This document shows positions 1 through 18,574 of a stretch of DNA of 64,000 nucleotides, in pieces. Where the stretch lies: NCBI RefSeq assembly GCF_003610235.1, contig NZ_RAPR01000001.1, positions 6,014,001 to 6,078,000 on the forward strand. The letters are read 5' to 3'. The notes under the pieces are model-generated. The model made no database searches and was not told the DNA's origin. It worked only from the letters and a program-made list of their open reading frames with translations. This DNA is from Catellatospora citrea. Its GTDB lineage: Bacteria; Actinomycetota; Actinomycetes; Mycobacteriales; Micromonosporaceae. The translations under genes were made by a program, and so were the position numbers. The first letter of the stretch is position 1, and every line of letters starts with the position of its first letter.

Positions 1-20
1 ACTGGTGCGGATCACCCAGC

Positions 21-299
21 TCACCCGCGCGCCGGGCGCCTCGTGGCCAGCTGAGATAGCGGCAGCAGGGTGTTGGCGGCGGAGTCCCCGGCGTCGACGA
101 CGAGGGTGTGCCTGCCGGCGAAGCGCTCGCGGCCGAGCACGTCGGTCAGCGCGGACTTGATGAATGCGGCGGCGTCGGTCTCGCTGTGGGCGGGCGGCCT
201 GGAGCCGCCGAGCACGTTGGGGTGGGCCAGGTGCCGGAGGCGTCGACGACCGCCTGCGCGGTCAGCTCCTCACCGCTGTACAGGCGGATCGGGTAGATA
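21..299 (-). other. Left edge: unassigned fragment
   Basis: The minus strand can be read as a short open stretch containing the words SALTDVLGRERFAG and TLVVDAGDSAANTLLP, which look like natural protein but lack a beginning and an end. I do not recognise a family with confidence. It directly follows an ISL3 transposase remnant, so it is probably the stump of a gene truncated by transposition. Confidence 0.25.
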
Positions 300-765
300 T
301 GAATGAAGGCCGAGGACGAGTTGATCGCCCTGGCTCAGTACGCGGCGACCGAGGAGTTGGCCACCGCATCGACTCCGCGGAGAACCTGCTGCGAGACCAC
401 CGCCGGTTCACCAGGGTGCCGATCTTGGCGATGAGCCGGGTGCTGTTGCGCACGGTGCGTTCGGCGAACTGGATGCGCCGCCCGTGGCGGGTCGTGACCG
501 CCTCGAGCTGCTCGACGAACGTCTTACGCGGGCAGGACGACTCGCGACAGACGAACCGGCTCACCGTCAGCTGGATCTCGATCTCACGTCCACCGAGACC
601 GGTGTCTGCGAGTCTGTGCTGGTAGCGGCTATGGGCCCGGCTGGACACTACCGCGCAACCGGGCAGGTGGCCTGCGGCGCCGTCGCGGACGCCTCGATCC
701 GCGCAAACGCCCTTGCGGACACTCGCTCAACCCGCACGCCATTGAGGTGCGGTAACAACAACTGA
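300..765 (-). pseudogene. ISL3-family transposase, 5' fragment, frameshifted
   Basis: On the minus strand one frame gives LLPHLNGVRVERVSARAF, the usual beginning of ISL3 transposases, and a second frame continues with HSRYQHRLADTGLGGREI and VSRFVCRESSCPRKTFVEQ, the zinc-binding N-terminal domain with its CxxxxCxRKTFxEQ motif. The two pieces lie in different frames and the DDE catalytic core is absent after about position 330, so this is a dead remnant. It belongs to the same family as the fragments at 35.4, 38-39 and 40 kb but is clearly a different copy. Confidence 0.75.
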
Positions 766-855
766 GCGAGCCACTTTGATCAGCGTGAGCTGGATCTAGA
801 TCGCCAATCCTTGGATTTCGTCCCGGGAGCCTGTGAGAGGGCACAGGCTGCCCTC

Positions 856-1596
856 TCACCTCCCTGTTTCACTCGGTCGGCGCTGTCGCCGTGCGAAGTT
901 GCGCGGCGTGACAGGCCTCGGTGCCGCGGGGGAAATCGGACGCCTTCCTCGCCTCCCTTCCGACGAGGCGGTCGGTGCGCCGGCGGTGGCCAGGTGGTCC
1001 AGCATCGGCTCCAGGTCTTGCCCGTCGCAGCTGAAGTCCCACCACATCTGCCCGCGGGCCGGTCCGCTGACCACCAGCCAGGCCCGCTGTGCGCACCCGT
1101 AATGGACCAGGCAGATCGCGCCGCCGGTGAACCCCGGATCGAAGAAGACCGCGTACAGGCGCTCCTCCCACTCCTGCATGGCGGTGTCGTAGTCCTCGAT
1201 CGCCTCGAACGCCTCCTCATCAGGGCGCTCGTCGTCCAGCCGGTCGAGGATCTCGCCGTACGGGCGGTCCACCAGGAACGGCACCTTGACCAGGTCGAGG
1301 TCGGTCATGTCACCGCCATCGCCGAACCAGCGCTAGGCGCCCGAGTCGTCCCGCCGCACCGGGAAGACGCCGTACGCCGGACCGGCGCCGCTCGCCGATA
1401 CCTGGGTCAAAAACGTTCGGTACTCCTTGGGAAGCGTCACGCTGAGGCTGCGCTCCAGGTCCGCGAGCTTGTCGGCGGTGAGCGGGGGTTCCAAGCGCAT
1501 CTCGTGGTCATCCGCGCCGAAGATCGCGTCGCGGTGGGGATGACGGCTCAGCGCCTCGACGCGTTCGCGGACGCCGGACCAGTCGGTCTGCTGCAT
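856..1596 (-). pseudogene. SMI1/KNR4-family (immunity-type) gene split by an in-frame TAG
   Basis: The upstream part (1333-1596) encodes an 87-residue SMI1/KNR4-like N-terminus (LTADKLADLERSLSVTLPKEY, YRTFLTQVSASGAGPAYGVFP). It ends at a TAG codon at 1333-1335. The same reading frame then resumes with RWFGDGGDM and 150 more codons, including YAVFFDPGFTGGAICLVHYG and MWWDFSCDG, which match the C-terminal half of the family. No frameshift is needed: one nonsense codon separates the halves. SMI1/KNR4 proteins commonly serve as immunity proteins in polymorphic toxin systems. The last 30 codons look non-native. Either it is a recent pseudogene or the downstream ATG at 1308 is used for a truncated product. 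Confidence 0.8.
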
Positions 1597-1614
1597 GACG
1601 GCCTCTCACAGCGG

Positions 1615-2047
1615 TCAGTCGGAAAGAGGGATGGCGGGGCGGCCCAGCATCTGGTCCAGGTCCTCGGCCTCATCCTGGACGAACCGCGCGTAGCCTGAGT
1701 CGCGGTAGGCGGTCGCTACGGTCAGCCATGAGACGAACTCGCCCGAACCGCCGCACACCATGGATCCGCCGTCGCCACCGCAGATCACGGCCGGGTCGGC
1801 GGTCCGTTCGTCGCGGTACGGATCCTGCCCGATGGCCAGGCCGAACGGGTTCGGCTCGCGGTGCGGTCCGGGCCGACCACGGACCGCCGCCGCCGGGATA
1901 GGCGTCACCCCACCGGAACAGGGTGGTCGCACCAGCGCCGCAGGCGTACTCCCACTCGTCCGGAGTGAGCAGGCGCCGTCCTAGCTTGGCAGGTGTTAAC
2001 ACGGCGGCCCGCGCCCGTTGCCAGACCGGCGGGTAGGTCGGACTCAT
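1615..2047 (-). pseudogene. FGE-sulfatase/SUMF1-like domain gene, frameshifted and truncated
   Basis: Starting at the ATG at 2047 the frame encodes RRLLTPDEWEYACGAG and TTLFRWGDAYP, the typical formylglycine-generating-enzyme-like (SUMF1) motif. Around position 1890 the similarity moves to another frame, giving PNPFGLAIGQDPYRDE, ICGGDGGSMVCGG and FVSWLTVATAYRDSGYA, the usual end of this family in actinomycetes. The N-terminal half of the domain is missing or very short. It lies just upstream of the broken SMI1/KNR4 gene on the same strand, so both may have decayed as part of one island. Confidence 0.7.
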
Positions 2048-2563
2048 CGATCAGGCCTCCGTACGGCCCAGTGAACAGCCGCCCACCGGCTCGTAGCCTA
2101 AGCGATCCACGTGGTTCCGGATGATCGTCACCAGTTTGGGATGCGCTGGCACGGGCCGCGTGTCATTCGCTGCCCGTGCTTCAGCCCGCGATCCTCGCGC
2201 GGCTGGCCACTATCACTCCACATGCGCCCCGATCGAGGAGTCGACCGCGTCAGCAGGAACTCCCTCAGCCTTCTTCGGGCATGAAAGCTAGGTGCGGTTC
2301 GCACAGTCCCAAGGACTCGGAGGGGCGCAACGCTGCGCACAGCATGGCGGCGAAGAAGGCGACCAGGCGCGTACCCATCTCGCCCTGGTTGCCGACTGGT
2401 GCCTAGCTGTGAATGAAGTTTTTATCCAGTGCGTACTGACAGGCTCGCCAAGATGGTCCGGCAGCGGGCGGGAGAACAGTCGCGGGGATTCGAGCAGTGA
2501 CGATTCCACCGAGACGGGGCGACTCCCGTCGCCTGCCGGGAAGCACGGAATCGAGGAGATCTG
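2048..2563. other. Intergenic stretch, no gene seen
   Basis: About 515 bases between the FGE-like remnant and the I36-type gene. I see no convincing coding segment. A probable ribosome binding site (GAGGAG) sits at about 2552-2557 and should contain or follow the promoter of the downstream secreted protein; no confident -35/-10 pair was picked. Confidence 0.4.
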
Positions 2564-2992
2564 ATGACCAAACGCACTGTCCTCAAGGGTGCGATGGGGG
2601 CCGCCTTCGCCGTGGTCGCCGTCCTGTCTACCCTTTCCTCGCCTGCCCAGGCGGCATCGGCGTCGGACTGCGACGCTGGGTGGGTGTGCATCTACGAGAA
2701 CAGCAACCTCTCGGGCAGCATCGCCACGTTGGCCGCTCTCGGCCCCAAGGGCTCGAGCAGCGTCGACAACTTCACCCCCCACAAGTTCCACAGCGGGAAG
2801 TACCTCAACGACCAGGCGTCGTCCGCCATCAACAAGACCGGCCACGATGTGTGCTTCTACGAGCACACGTCGTGGCGAGGACGGCGTACCACGGTCCCGG
2901 CCGGGGAGTGGGTCAATTTCGCCGCGCAGGGATGGCCGATCGGGGATCTGCAGAACGACGCGGCGTCGTCCGTCAGCTGGGGTGCGTGCTAG
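2564..2992 (+). CDS. Secreted peptidase inhibitor family I36-like (beta/gamma-crystallin fold) protein
   Basis: The product has 142 residues. Residues 1-31 form a signal peptide (basic TKRTVLKG start, hydrophobic AAFAVVAVLSTL core, cleavage near AQAA). The mature part is about 110 residues with four to five cysteines and the motif CDAGWVCIYENSNLSG followed by CFYEHTSWRGRRTTVPAGEW, characteristic of Streptomyces metalloproteinase-inhibitor (I36) and beta/gamma-crystallin-like proteins. GAGGAG lies 7 bases before the ATG. Family members bind metalloproteases or calcium outside the cell; the exact target here cannot be told. It stands alone and is followed by a strong hairpin. Confidence 0.8.
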   Translation: MTKRTVLKGAMGAAFAVVAVLSTLSSPAQAASASDCDAGWVCIYENSNLSGSIATLAALGPKGSSSVDNFTPHKFHSGKYLNDQASSAINKTGHDVCFYEHTSWRGRRTTVPAGEWVNFAAQGWPIGDLQNDAASSVSWGAC

Positions 2993-3041
2993 CCGGACGG
3001 ACCCGCGACACTGGTCGTGGTGGTGAGTGACGGCACGACGC

Positions 3042-3104
3042 AGCCCTCATTCCTTGCTGAAAGACGGAGCGGGATCCCCGGTCTTTCAGCCAGGGATGAG
3101 GGCT
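3042..3104. terminator. Long hairpin (24-bp arms) after the I36-type gene
   Basis: Positions 3042-3065 and 3081-3104 are inverted copies of each other with two mismatches in 24, separated by a 15-base loop that is itself GC rich. It begins 50 bases after the stop codon of the secreted protein. There is no T tract, as is common in actinomycete terminators. It could also be the end of a degraded mobile element. Confidence 0.6.
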
Positions 3105-4223
3105 GTCCGTCGAATAGCCGTCGCCCCCCGGTGGGACCGGACCGCGCGGCAGTTTCGGGAAAGTGCTGCCATCCGGGGTCGAGTTCCCGCAGTTTCCCCG
3201 AAACCGCACGGGGAGTCTGCACTGGCGCGGGTTCTTCCAGCCCTGGAAGGTTGCCAAGATCGATGTTCGCTCGTCGACAGTGATAGCGGATCTGCTCGGC
3301 GGTACGTGCCCGCCCGGCCAAGACGGCGAGAGGCTTCATGGTGCGATTGAACCGGTGCTGCCGCCCTACCGTCGACGGGGCCACTATCCATGCACGGCGC
3401 GACCGGGACTTTGAACCAGGTTCGGCGACACCGGCGTAGAGCTGTCGTCCTGACAGCATTGGCTGGTCCGGTGGGCGGGCACGGGGGAACTCGCTCATCG
3501 GAACAGCCGACCTCGGCCGGATCCACTACAGCCGGAGGTCATCCAGCTCACAGCATGGCCTGGCGGACACCGCTGCGCTGGGTCATGTGGCACCCCTGAT
3601 TGGGGTGTCGAAGTGCGTGTACCGGGCCATGGGCCACGCCGACCATCCAGATGTTACAAACGTGGGACTGCTGCAGTTCAACGGGTAGGCGAACCCGGCG
3701 CCCACGGTTGCGTGGCCGGCACTGCGAAGCCGGACGCCCGACCGAAGGTCGGGCTCGGGCTCGGGGGTTCAGTACCTCCAACCTGGCGGCAGGGTGTGAC
3801 GACCGTCGCCCAGGCTGGAGGCTTCCTACCCCTCGGAGGCAGGACACCAACCCGATTCCGATCCCTGGTTGCGGGCTGGCAATCCTTCTACGCGTCATCG
3901 GCGTAGCCGGTTCAACCGCGGCGCCCACGACGGCCGCCCGTCGCGTAGGCAGTACACGCCGGCCAGGGCCAGAATCCTTGCGCTGTTGGCCGGCTTCTCC
4001 CCGGCCTCGTACATCGCCGTGCCGATGACGTGGTCCTTCTGGCGACATCCGGCATTCTGGCGTGGCGCGCACAGTGCGCGCCGGTGCAGCAGGCGATACC
4101 GGCGGCGCGAAGGTGTCCGCGACGGCTCGCGGAGGGCACGCCCGCCGCGCACGCCGGAGGTGATCGGTGACCGTGGAGGTGTGTGGTGGTCGCCGATCAG
4201 CCGTATCGCGGGTCGGTGGTGAG
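3105..4223. other. About 1.1 kb without a supportable gene
   Basis: Several open frames exist on both strands, but their translations are compositionally biased (Arg/Pro/Ala rich), overlap each other and resemble nothing I recognise, so I regard them as chance frames. The segment is probably decayed coding sequence. Confidence 0.4.
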
Positions 4224-4565
4224 CTAGGGCCTGGCCGGGCGGCGACCTGGTCGGGATCGGGGATGTGGTGCGGGCTGGTCGGGAAACAGCGCCTGCCACA
4301 ACCTGCCCTGTTCATCGGCGACCCGTGCCGCGGCGTCACCGGCTGAAGGGTGCGGCGTCCCTATCGCGTCGCTCCACCAACCAGTGCCGGCGTGGCGGCT
4401 CGTCATGATCGCTTCAAGTTCTTCGCGCAGCCATGGGTAGCGGCCTTGAAGCAGCGCGATTCGCAGGTCACCCACGCTGATCGGGTCCAGGTGATGGCAG
4501 TAGATCCTGAGGATCTGGATCAACCGGGCAGACGGCTGCGGCTGCACGGGGGATCGCCTGGCCAC
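4224..4565 (-). CDS. Small protein of unknown function, possibly immunity-type
   Basis: A 113-residue product with balanced composition. Its core, DPISVGDLRIALLQGRYPWL followed by EELEAIMTSR, WWSDAIG and EQGRLWQALFP, looks like a genuine helical protein; its tail is Pro/Arg rich. I chose the GTG at 4565 because AGGAGG lies 7 bases before it; the ATG at 4583 has no such site. I do not recognise the family. Its size and its position among immunity-type genes make an immunity role possible, but this is inference only. Confidence 0.5.
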   Translation of the reverse strand: MARRSPVQPQPSARLIQILRIYCHHLDPISVGDLRIALLQGRYPWLREELEAIMTSRHAGTGWWSDAIGTPHPSAGDAAARVADEQGRLWQALFPDQPAPHPRSRPGRRPARP

Positions 4566-4682
4566 GCCTGGCCCTCCTGACATCCGGCGGCTACGGGTTG
4601 ATCATATGCGTCCACGGCCACCCGGCTACCACCGTGCGCGCTTGCACAAGGTGCGCCATTTGACGTGTCCGCACCCCACTGA

Positions 4683-4790
4683 CCGGTTCTGGAGGCAGGG
4701 GGTAACGACCGGATCGGCTATCGCTGCATGGAGATGGGACCATTTCCGCGCTCGCCCCTTTGAGCGCGCCGAGCACACGGATACCCTTCG
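4683..4790 (+). repeat. Dispersed repeat, copy 1 (inverted partner at 8271-8376)
   Basis: About 108 bases that recur in inverted orientation at 8271-8376 with roughly 80 percent identity by eye. The best conserved block reads GGCTATCGCTRCATGGAGAT in both copies. Here it lies immediately before the ribosome binding site of the GGDEF-EAL gene, so it could be a leader or promoter element; it could equally be the relic of a small mobile element. Confidence 0.6.
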
Positions 4791-4823
4791 GGCAGGGCCA
4801 CCCGGCACGGGCGGAGGTGGGTG

Positions 4824-6533
4824 ATGCTCGCAGCGAACCTCGCCACACTGAGCCAGCGCGCGCTGGTGGTCGCGGCATCCGACAGCTGCGAACAACTAGA
4901 GATGATCTTCCGTCGGAGGGTTGATGTCGCCGCGGTCCTCGTCGCCGACGGCGACCGCCTCGGGCTGATCATGCGGGCGGCGTTCCAGCAGGAGATGTCG
5001 GGCCCGTTCGGGTTCGGCCGAGCGCTGTGGGGCACCCGTCCGGTGGCGCAAGCCGCCGACTGGACGCCCGTGCGGCTGTCCGGTGCCACGACCGTCGCGG
5101 CCGCTTCGCACCTGGTGCGCAACCGGCCCGCCGACCATCGCTATGACGACGTCATCGTCGACCTCGACGGTGGGAGGATCGGCACGGTGTCGGCCGCACA
5201 GCTGTTCGACGCGCTGGCCACCCAGTTCGCCGACCGGGCAGTCCGCGACGACCTGACCGGCCTGACCAACCGGTCGCACTACCTGGACCTGCTGACCGCG
5301 GCGTGCAGCGACACCGACGGCGACCGCGTCGCAGTGGCGTTCGTCGACCTCGACGACATGAAACGCATCAACGACTCCCACGGCCACCAGACCGGCGACG
5401 CCGTACTCACCTTCGTCGCCCGCAGGCTGCGCGACTGCCTGCGTCCCGGCGAGACAGCCGCCCGCCTCGGCGGCGACGAGTTCGCCGTCCTGGCCCGCAT
5501 CCCCCACGTCGTGCGCGCCGACACCGCCGCAGCCGAATTAGGCCGCCGCTGCCTGACAGCGATCACCACCCGCGACGGCAGGCTCGACCCGACGATCCAC
5601 CCCCGCGCCAGCATCGGCGTGGCCGTGTCCGGCCACCGCCGCGACCCCCAGACCCTGGTCAGCGAGGCCGACATGGCCATGTACCGGGCTAAACAGGCCG
5701 GCGGCAACCAGGTACAACTCGCCGTCGGCGTCGAAGCCGGGCTGTCCGGCGACCTTGAGCGCGTGGACCGCACCATCGAACAGGCCGTCGCCCATGGCGA
5801 GCTGCGCCTGTTCTACCAGCCCATCGTCGGTGTCGCCGACCGGCAGCTCGCGGCCGTGGAGGCGCTGGTGCGCTGGCTGCACCCGAGCATGGGGCTGCTG
5901 ACCCCCGGCCGTTTCCTCCCTGGCGCCCGCAGGCTCGGACACCTGCCGCTGCTGGACGCCTGGGTGCTGCGCCAGACCTGCACCGACATGGCCGGCGTGG
6001 TCACCGAACTGGGCGATGACGCCCCCGCCAGCGTCAACGTCAACATCTCCCCGGCCACGCTCGCCACCGACTTCGACGACCTGGTGCTCACTGCGCTGCA
6101 CGAGGCCGGGCTGCCCGCGGCGAGGCTGCGACTGGAGCTGCCCGAAGACGCCGACCTGCAGACCCTCACCGACGCCGCGCCACGGTTGGAACGGCTCATC
6201 CGCCGCGGTGTCCGGGTCGTCCTCGACGACATGGGCGCCGGCTCGACGAACCTGCGCTACCTGTCCACCCTGACCATCCACGGCATCAAGATCGACCGTG
6301 AGTTCGTGGCAGGCATGACCCACAATCCCCGTGACCACACCGTCGTCAAACTGCTCACCGACCTCGGCCACGGACTCGACCTCAGCGTCACAGCCGAGGG
6401 CGTCGAAACAGCCGAACAGCTTGCTGCCCTGGCCCAACTCGGCGTGCCCTACGCGCAGGGCTACCACCTCGGCCGCCCGCAACCACTGACCGAACTCATG
6501 GAGTCCCACAGGCATCTGCCGGTCAGCCGATGA
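4824..6533 (+). CDS. GGDEF-EAL bifunctional cyclic di-GMP protein
   Basis: A 569-residue protein. Residues 1-130 resemble a CBS-like sensory region (two VDVAAVLVADGDRLGLI-type blocks). The GGDEF domain (about 140-300) keeps the active signature RLGGDEFAVL at residues 214-223 and the DDLTGLTNR entry. The EAL domain (about 320-565) keeps EALVRW at 346, NISPATL, DDMGAG, KIDREFV and AEGVETAEQ, but the usual ELTES glutamate loop reads ELPEDA. So diguanylate cyclase activity is likely; phosphodiesterase activity is plausible but not certain. GGAGG lies 6 bases before the ATG; an adjacent GTG at 4821 is an alternative. A fragment of a near relative's EAL domain lies at 33.3 kb. Confidence 0.93.
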   Translation: MLAANLATLSQRALVVAASDSCEQLEMIFRRRVDVAAVLVADGDRLGLIMRAAFQQEMSGPFGFGRALWGTRPVAQAADWTPVRLSGATTVAAASHLVRNRPADHRYDDVIVDLDGGRIGTVSAAQLFDALATQFADRAVRDDLTGLTNRSHYLDLLTAACSDTDGDRVAVAFVDLDDMKRINDSHGHQTGDAVLTFVARRLRDCLRPGETAARLGGDEFAVLARIPHVVRADTAAAELGRRCLTAITTRDGRLDPTIHPRASIGVAVSGHRRDPQTLVSEADMAMYRAKQAGGNQVQLAVGVEAGLSGDLERVDRTIEQAVAHGELRLFYQPIVGVADRQLAAVEALVRWLHPSMGLLTPGRFLPGARRLGHLPLLDAWVLRQTCTDMAGVVTELGDDAPASVNVNISPATLATDFDDLVLTALHEAGLPAARLRLELPEDADLQTLTDAAPRLERLIRRGVRVVLDDMGAGSTNLRYLSTLTIHGIKIDREFVAGMTHNPRDHTVVKLLTDLGHGLDLSVTAEGVETAEQLAALAQLGVPYAQGYHLGRPQPLTELMESHRHLPVSR

Positions 6534-7160
6534 CCGAACGCCGACGACCGTTGCGATTGCCGTTGATCTGGCGCTGGCTTTAGACGGCGGTGCAGGGCGT
6601 CAATGCGAAGCCGCCGCGATAGGCGCTTCGACGCCGGTGCCGCTCGCGAACCTGGGCAGTCCTAGGGCTGCCTGGGTGCTGTGGGTTGCAGGATTCCACG
6701 AAGCCCGAGAGCCGCGGTGACCCGGGAGCGAATACTCGTCATGTTCGACCGACGTCTTGAGCGAGAATACATAAATTATCTGTGACTAGCGCAGGTGTCG
6801 GAGTACAGGTCAACGTACACAGGTGCGTACGCCACAACGTGCACAAGATCGAAGAGCCGGCGATGGGGAATCAGTCCGCGCTGACCCACCCTCGCCAAGC
6901 GCGGTGTCGGTCGGCAACAACTAGCGGAGAGTCACTTGAGTGTTCGGATACTCATACCGGCTGTGGTGTGAAGTTCGCGCTTCGCGGCAGAGCCGGACGG
7001 CGGCCGCGGGGAATTCAGGGCCAGGACGGCGGGTACCGGGGTGCTTGCCCACGAGGTTCGTCGGCGCCTACCACGGGAATGGTTGGCAGGGGTGGAGCGG
7101 ATCCGTGACCGGTCACCCAATGGATGCAGCGGCTTGTCGCTGTCGCTGTAGTCTCGCTGC
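6534..7160. other. Intergenic stretch, no gene seen
   Basis: About 630 bases. It includes a locally AT-rich spot (ATACATAAATTATCTG, about 6768-6783) that could be a promoter or an old junction. No coding segment is supportable. Confidence 0.35.
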
Positions 7161-7808
7161 GTGAATCTGAAGGTGATCGAGGGTCGGCTAACCGAGGCAC
7201 AGGTCGGAGCGGGCTTCGAGCGGCGCGCTTTCGGCGAGTTCGTCGGGCTGCGCGGCGAACTCGCATCGTATGCGTTCGGTTGGACGACGGAGTCCGAGCA
7301 CCACGTCGCTCGGCTCACCGTGGGGATCGGGGCGGGGAATCCGGGCGGCGCAAGCTTCCACGCGATCGTCTTCGACAACGACGGCAGCTATGCGTGCTCG
7401 CTCGTCGACGAACCGTTCGAGTGCGTTCCCGAAGGTGGCCCCGACCTCACCGCGAGCGAGGCCCGCGCGCACCCGGACCTGCCGTTCATCTGGTGGGTGG
7501 TGGACCGCGTCATGGAGCGCGACCGGCGAGCGCGGTGGATGAAGCACTGGCTGCTGGGCACCGCCAGTATCCAGACCGGTGAGGTCTTCGACCGGAAAGA
7601 GCCGATTCTGTATGTCAGTCACGACGCCGACGACGGGCTCTGGCAACTCATCGGAGCTAGTAACGCCGACCCCGCATCGGGCAAGCTCAGCCATCTTCAC
7701 CACGCCGTCGAACACGATCTCACGTTGCTCGATGTGCTTGACCTCGAACCCGGCAAGCGCGCCTATCGAGCCGGGCCGGACGCCCCGTGGACCGGTGAGC
7801 CGGCCTGA
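7161..7808 (+). CDS. Hypothetical protein, possibly of an immunity-type family
   Basis: A 215-residue soluble protein starting with GTG. No ribosome site is visible just before it, so it may be leaderless. The C-terminal third contains EPILYVSHDADDGLWQLIG and DLTLLDVLDLEPGKRAYR, a layout I associate with small actinobacterial proteins adjacent to toxin loci, but I cannot name the family. No signal peptide or membrane segment. It stands alone between two intergenic gaps. Confidence 0.6.
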   Translation: MNLKVIEGRLTEAQVGAGFERRAFGEFVGLRGELASYAFGWTTESEHHVARLTVGIGAGNPGGASFHAIVFDNDGSYACSLVDEPFECVPEGGPDLTASEARAHPDLPFIWWVVDRVMERDRRARWMKHWLLGTASIQTGEVFDRKEPILYVSHDADDGLWQLIGASNADPASGKLSHLHHAVEHDLTLLDVLDLEPGKRAYRAGPDAPWTGEPA

Positions 7809-8270
7809 GACGAGCGATGCGATACCGGCCGGGGGCGGGCCACGGCCTGCCGAAGTAGGCACACGTGATCAGGATTGACGGGCGGTATGACGCACTCAAT
7901 TCGGCAGAAGCGGCTGTTCCCCAAATCGCGCGAGCCCTCGAGCCTCGCTCGTTGATGGCTACCGGCAGTCACGATCATGCGCCTGCGTGCTGACATGAGT
8001 ACTTCTCAGGCGAGGATGCGGAGGTAGGCGGAGCGCTCTGCCAGGGGCAGGTCGTTGTGCATGTTGTCGCGTACACGGCCGTGCACGGCTGCCTGTACGC
8101 CGACATCTGGTGACCGTGGGCATGATGAGCGACCGCGTCGAGCTGCCGCCTGCTACGCAAACGCATCCTCGCCAGAAACTGACCGATGATGCTCGTCGAT
8201 CATCGGATGGGTGCCAGCGCCGAATTGGCTGAGCGCCGGCAGGTGTGGTCACGGGGGTTGTCCTGGTCGA
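7809..8270. other. Intergenic stretch, no gene seen
   Basis: No supportable gene. Open frames on the minus strand are short and atypical in composition. Confidence 0.35.
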
Positions 8271-8376
8271 CGAAGGGTAGCCGGGCCCTGGCGCACTGAC
8301 AGGGGCGAGCCCGGAAACGGCCCCATCTCCATGTAGCGATAGCCGAACCGGTCGTCACCCTAACGCCCAGAACCGG
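8271..8376 (-). repeat. Dispersed repeat, copy 2 (inverted partner at 4683-4790)
   Basis: Inverted, roughly 80 percent identical copy of the element before the GGDEF-EAL gene. It begins about 160 bases beyond the stop codon of the first giant gene. On the minus strand one frame reads through it as RFGYRYMEMGPFPGSPLS without a convincing start, so it may be a decayed coding remnant. Confidence 0.55.
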
Positions 8377-8535
8377 CAGTCGGGTGGGAACACGTTCGCC
8401 CGCGTCTCGTGTGCGAGCGCGCAAGATCGAGCAGGCGAAGTCGTCTTCTCGCAACGGTTCCGGACCCTTCGCAAGTCCTATCGTGCCAGATGAGAGGCAC
8501 TTTATGGACCGGCGTTCGTGAGACGGCGACGCTGG

Positions 8536-18525
<9,990 letters not shown>

Positions 18526-18574
18526 GTCAACGACGGCCGAAAAGTGACCCTCTAGCGTCGGTCGAAGACTGACC
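18526..18574. other. Unique spacer left of the IS256-like element
   Basis: 49 bases between the end of the left inverted-repeat arm and the terminal repeat of the IS. They do not match the 153 bases on the other side (19904-20056), and no target duplication is visible around the IS, suggesting rearrangement after insertion. Confidence 0.5.

Noticed and set aside
811..1698. 295-codon plus-strand frame
   Set aside because: Antisense to the SMI1/KNR4 gene, whose motifs are clear on the minus strand.
3548..4339. 263-codon minus-strand frame
   Set aside because: Arg/Pro-rich, no ribosome site, no motif; overlaps other equally poor frames.
4683..4820. Cyclic di-GMP riboswitch before the GGDEF-EAL gene
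   Set aside because: The conserved repeat there does not contain the GEMM core sequences that I know, so I list it only as a repeat.
5538..6515. 325-codon minus-strand frame
   Set aside because: Antisense shadow of the GGDEF-EAL gene.
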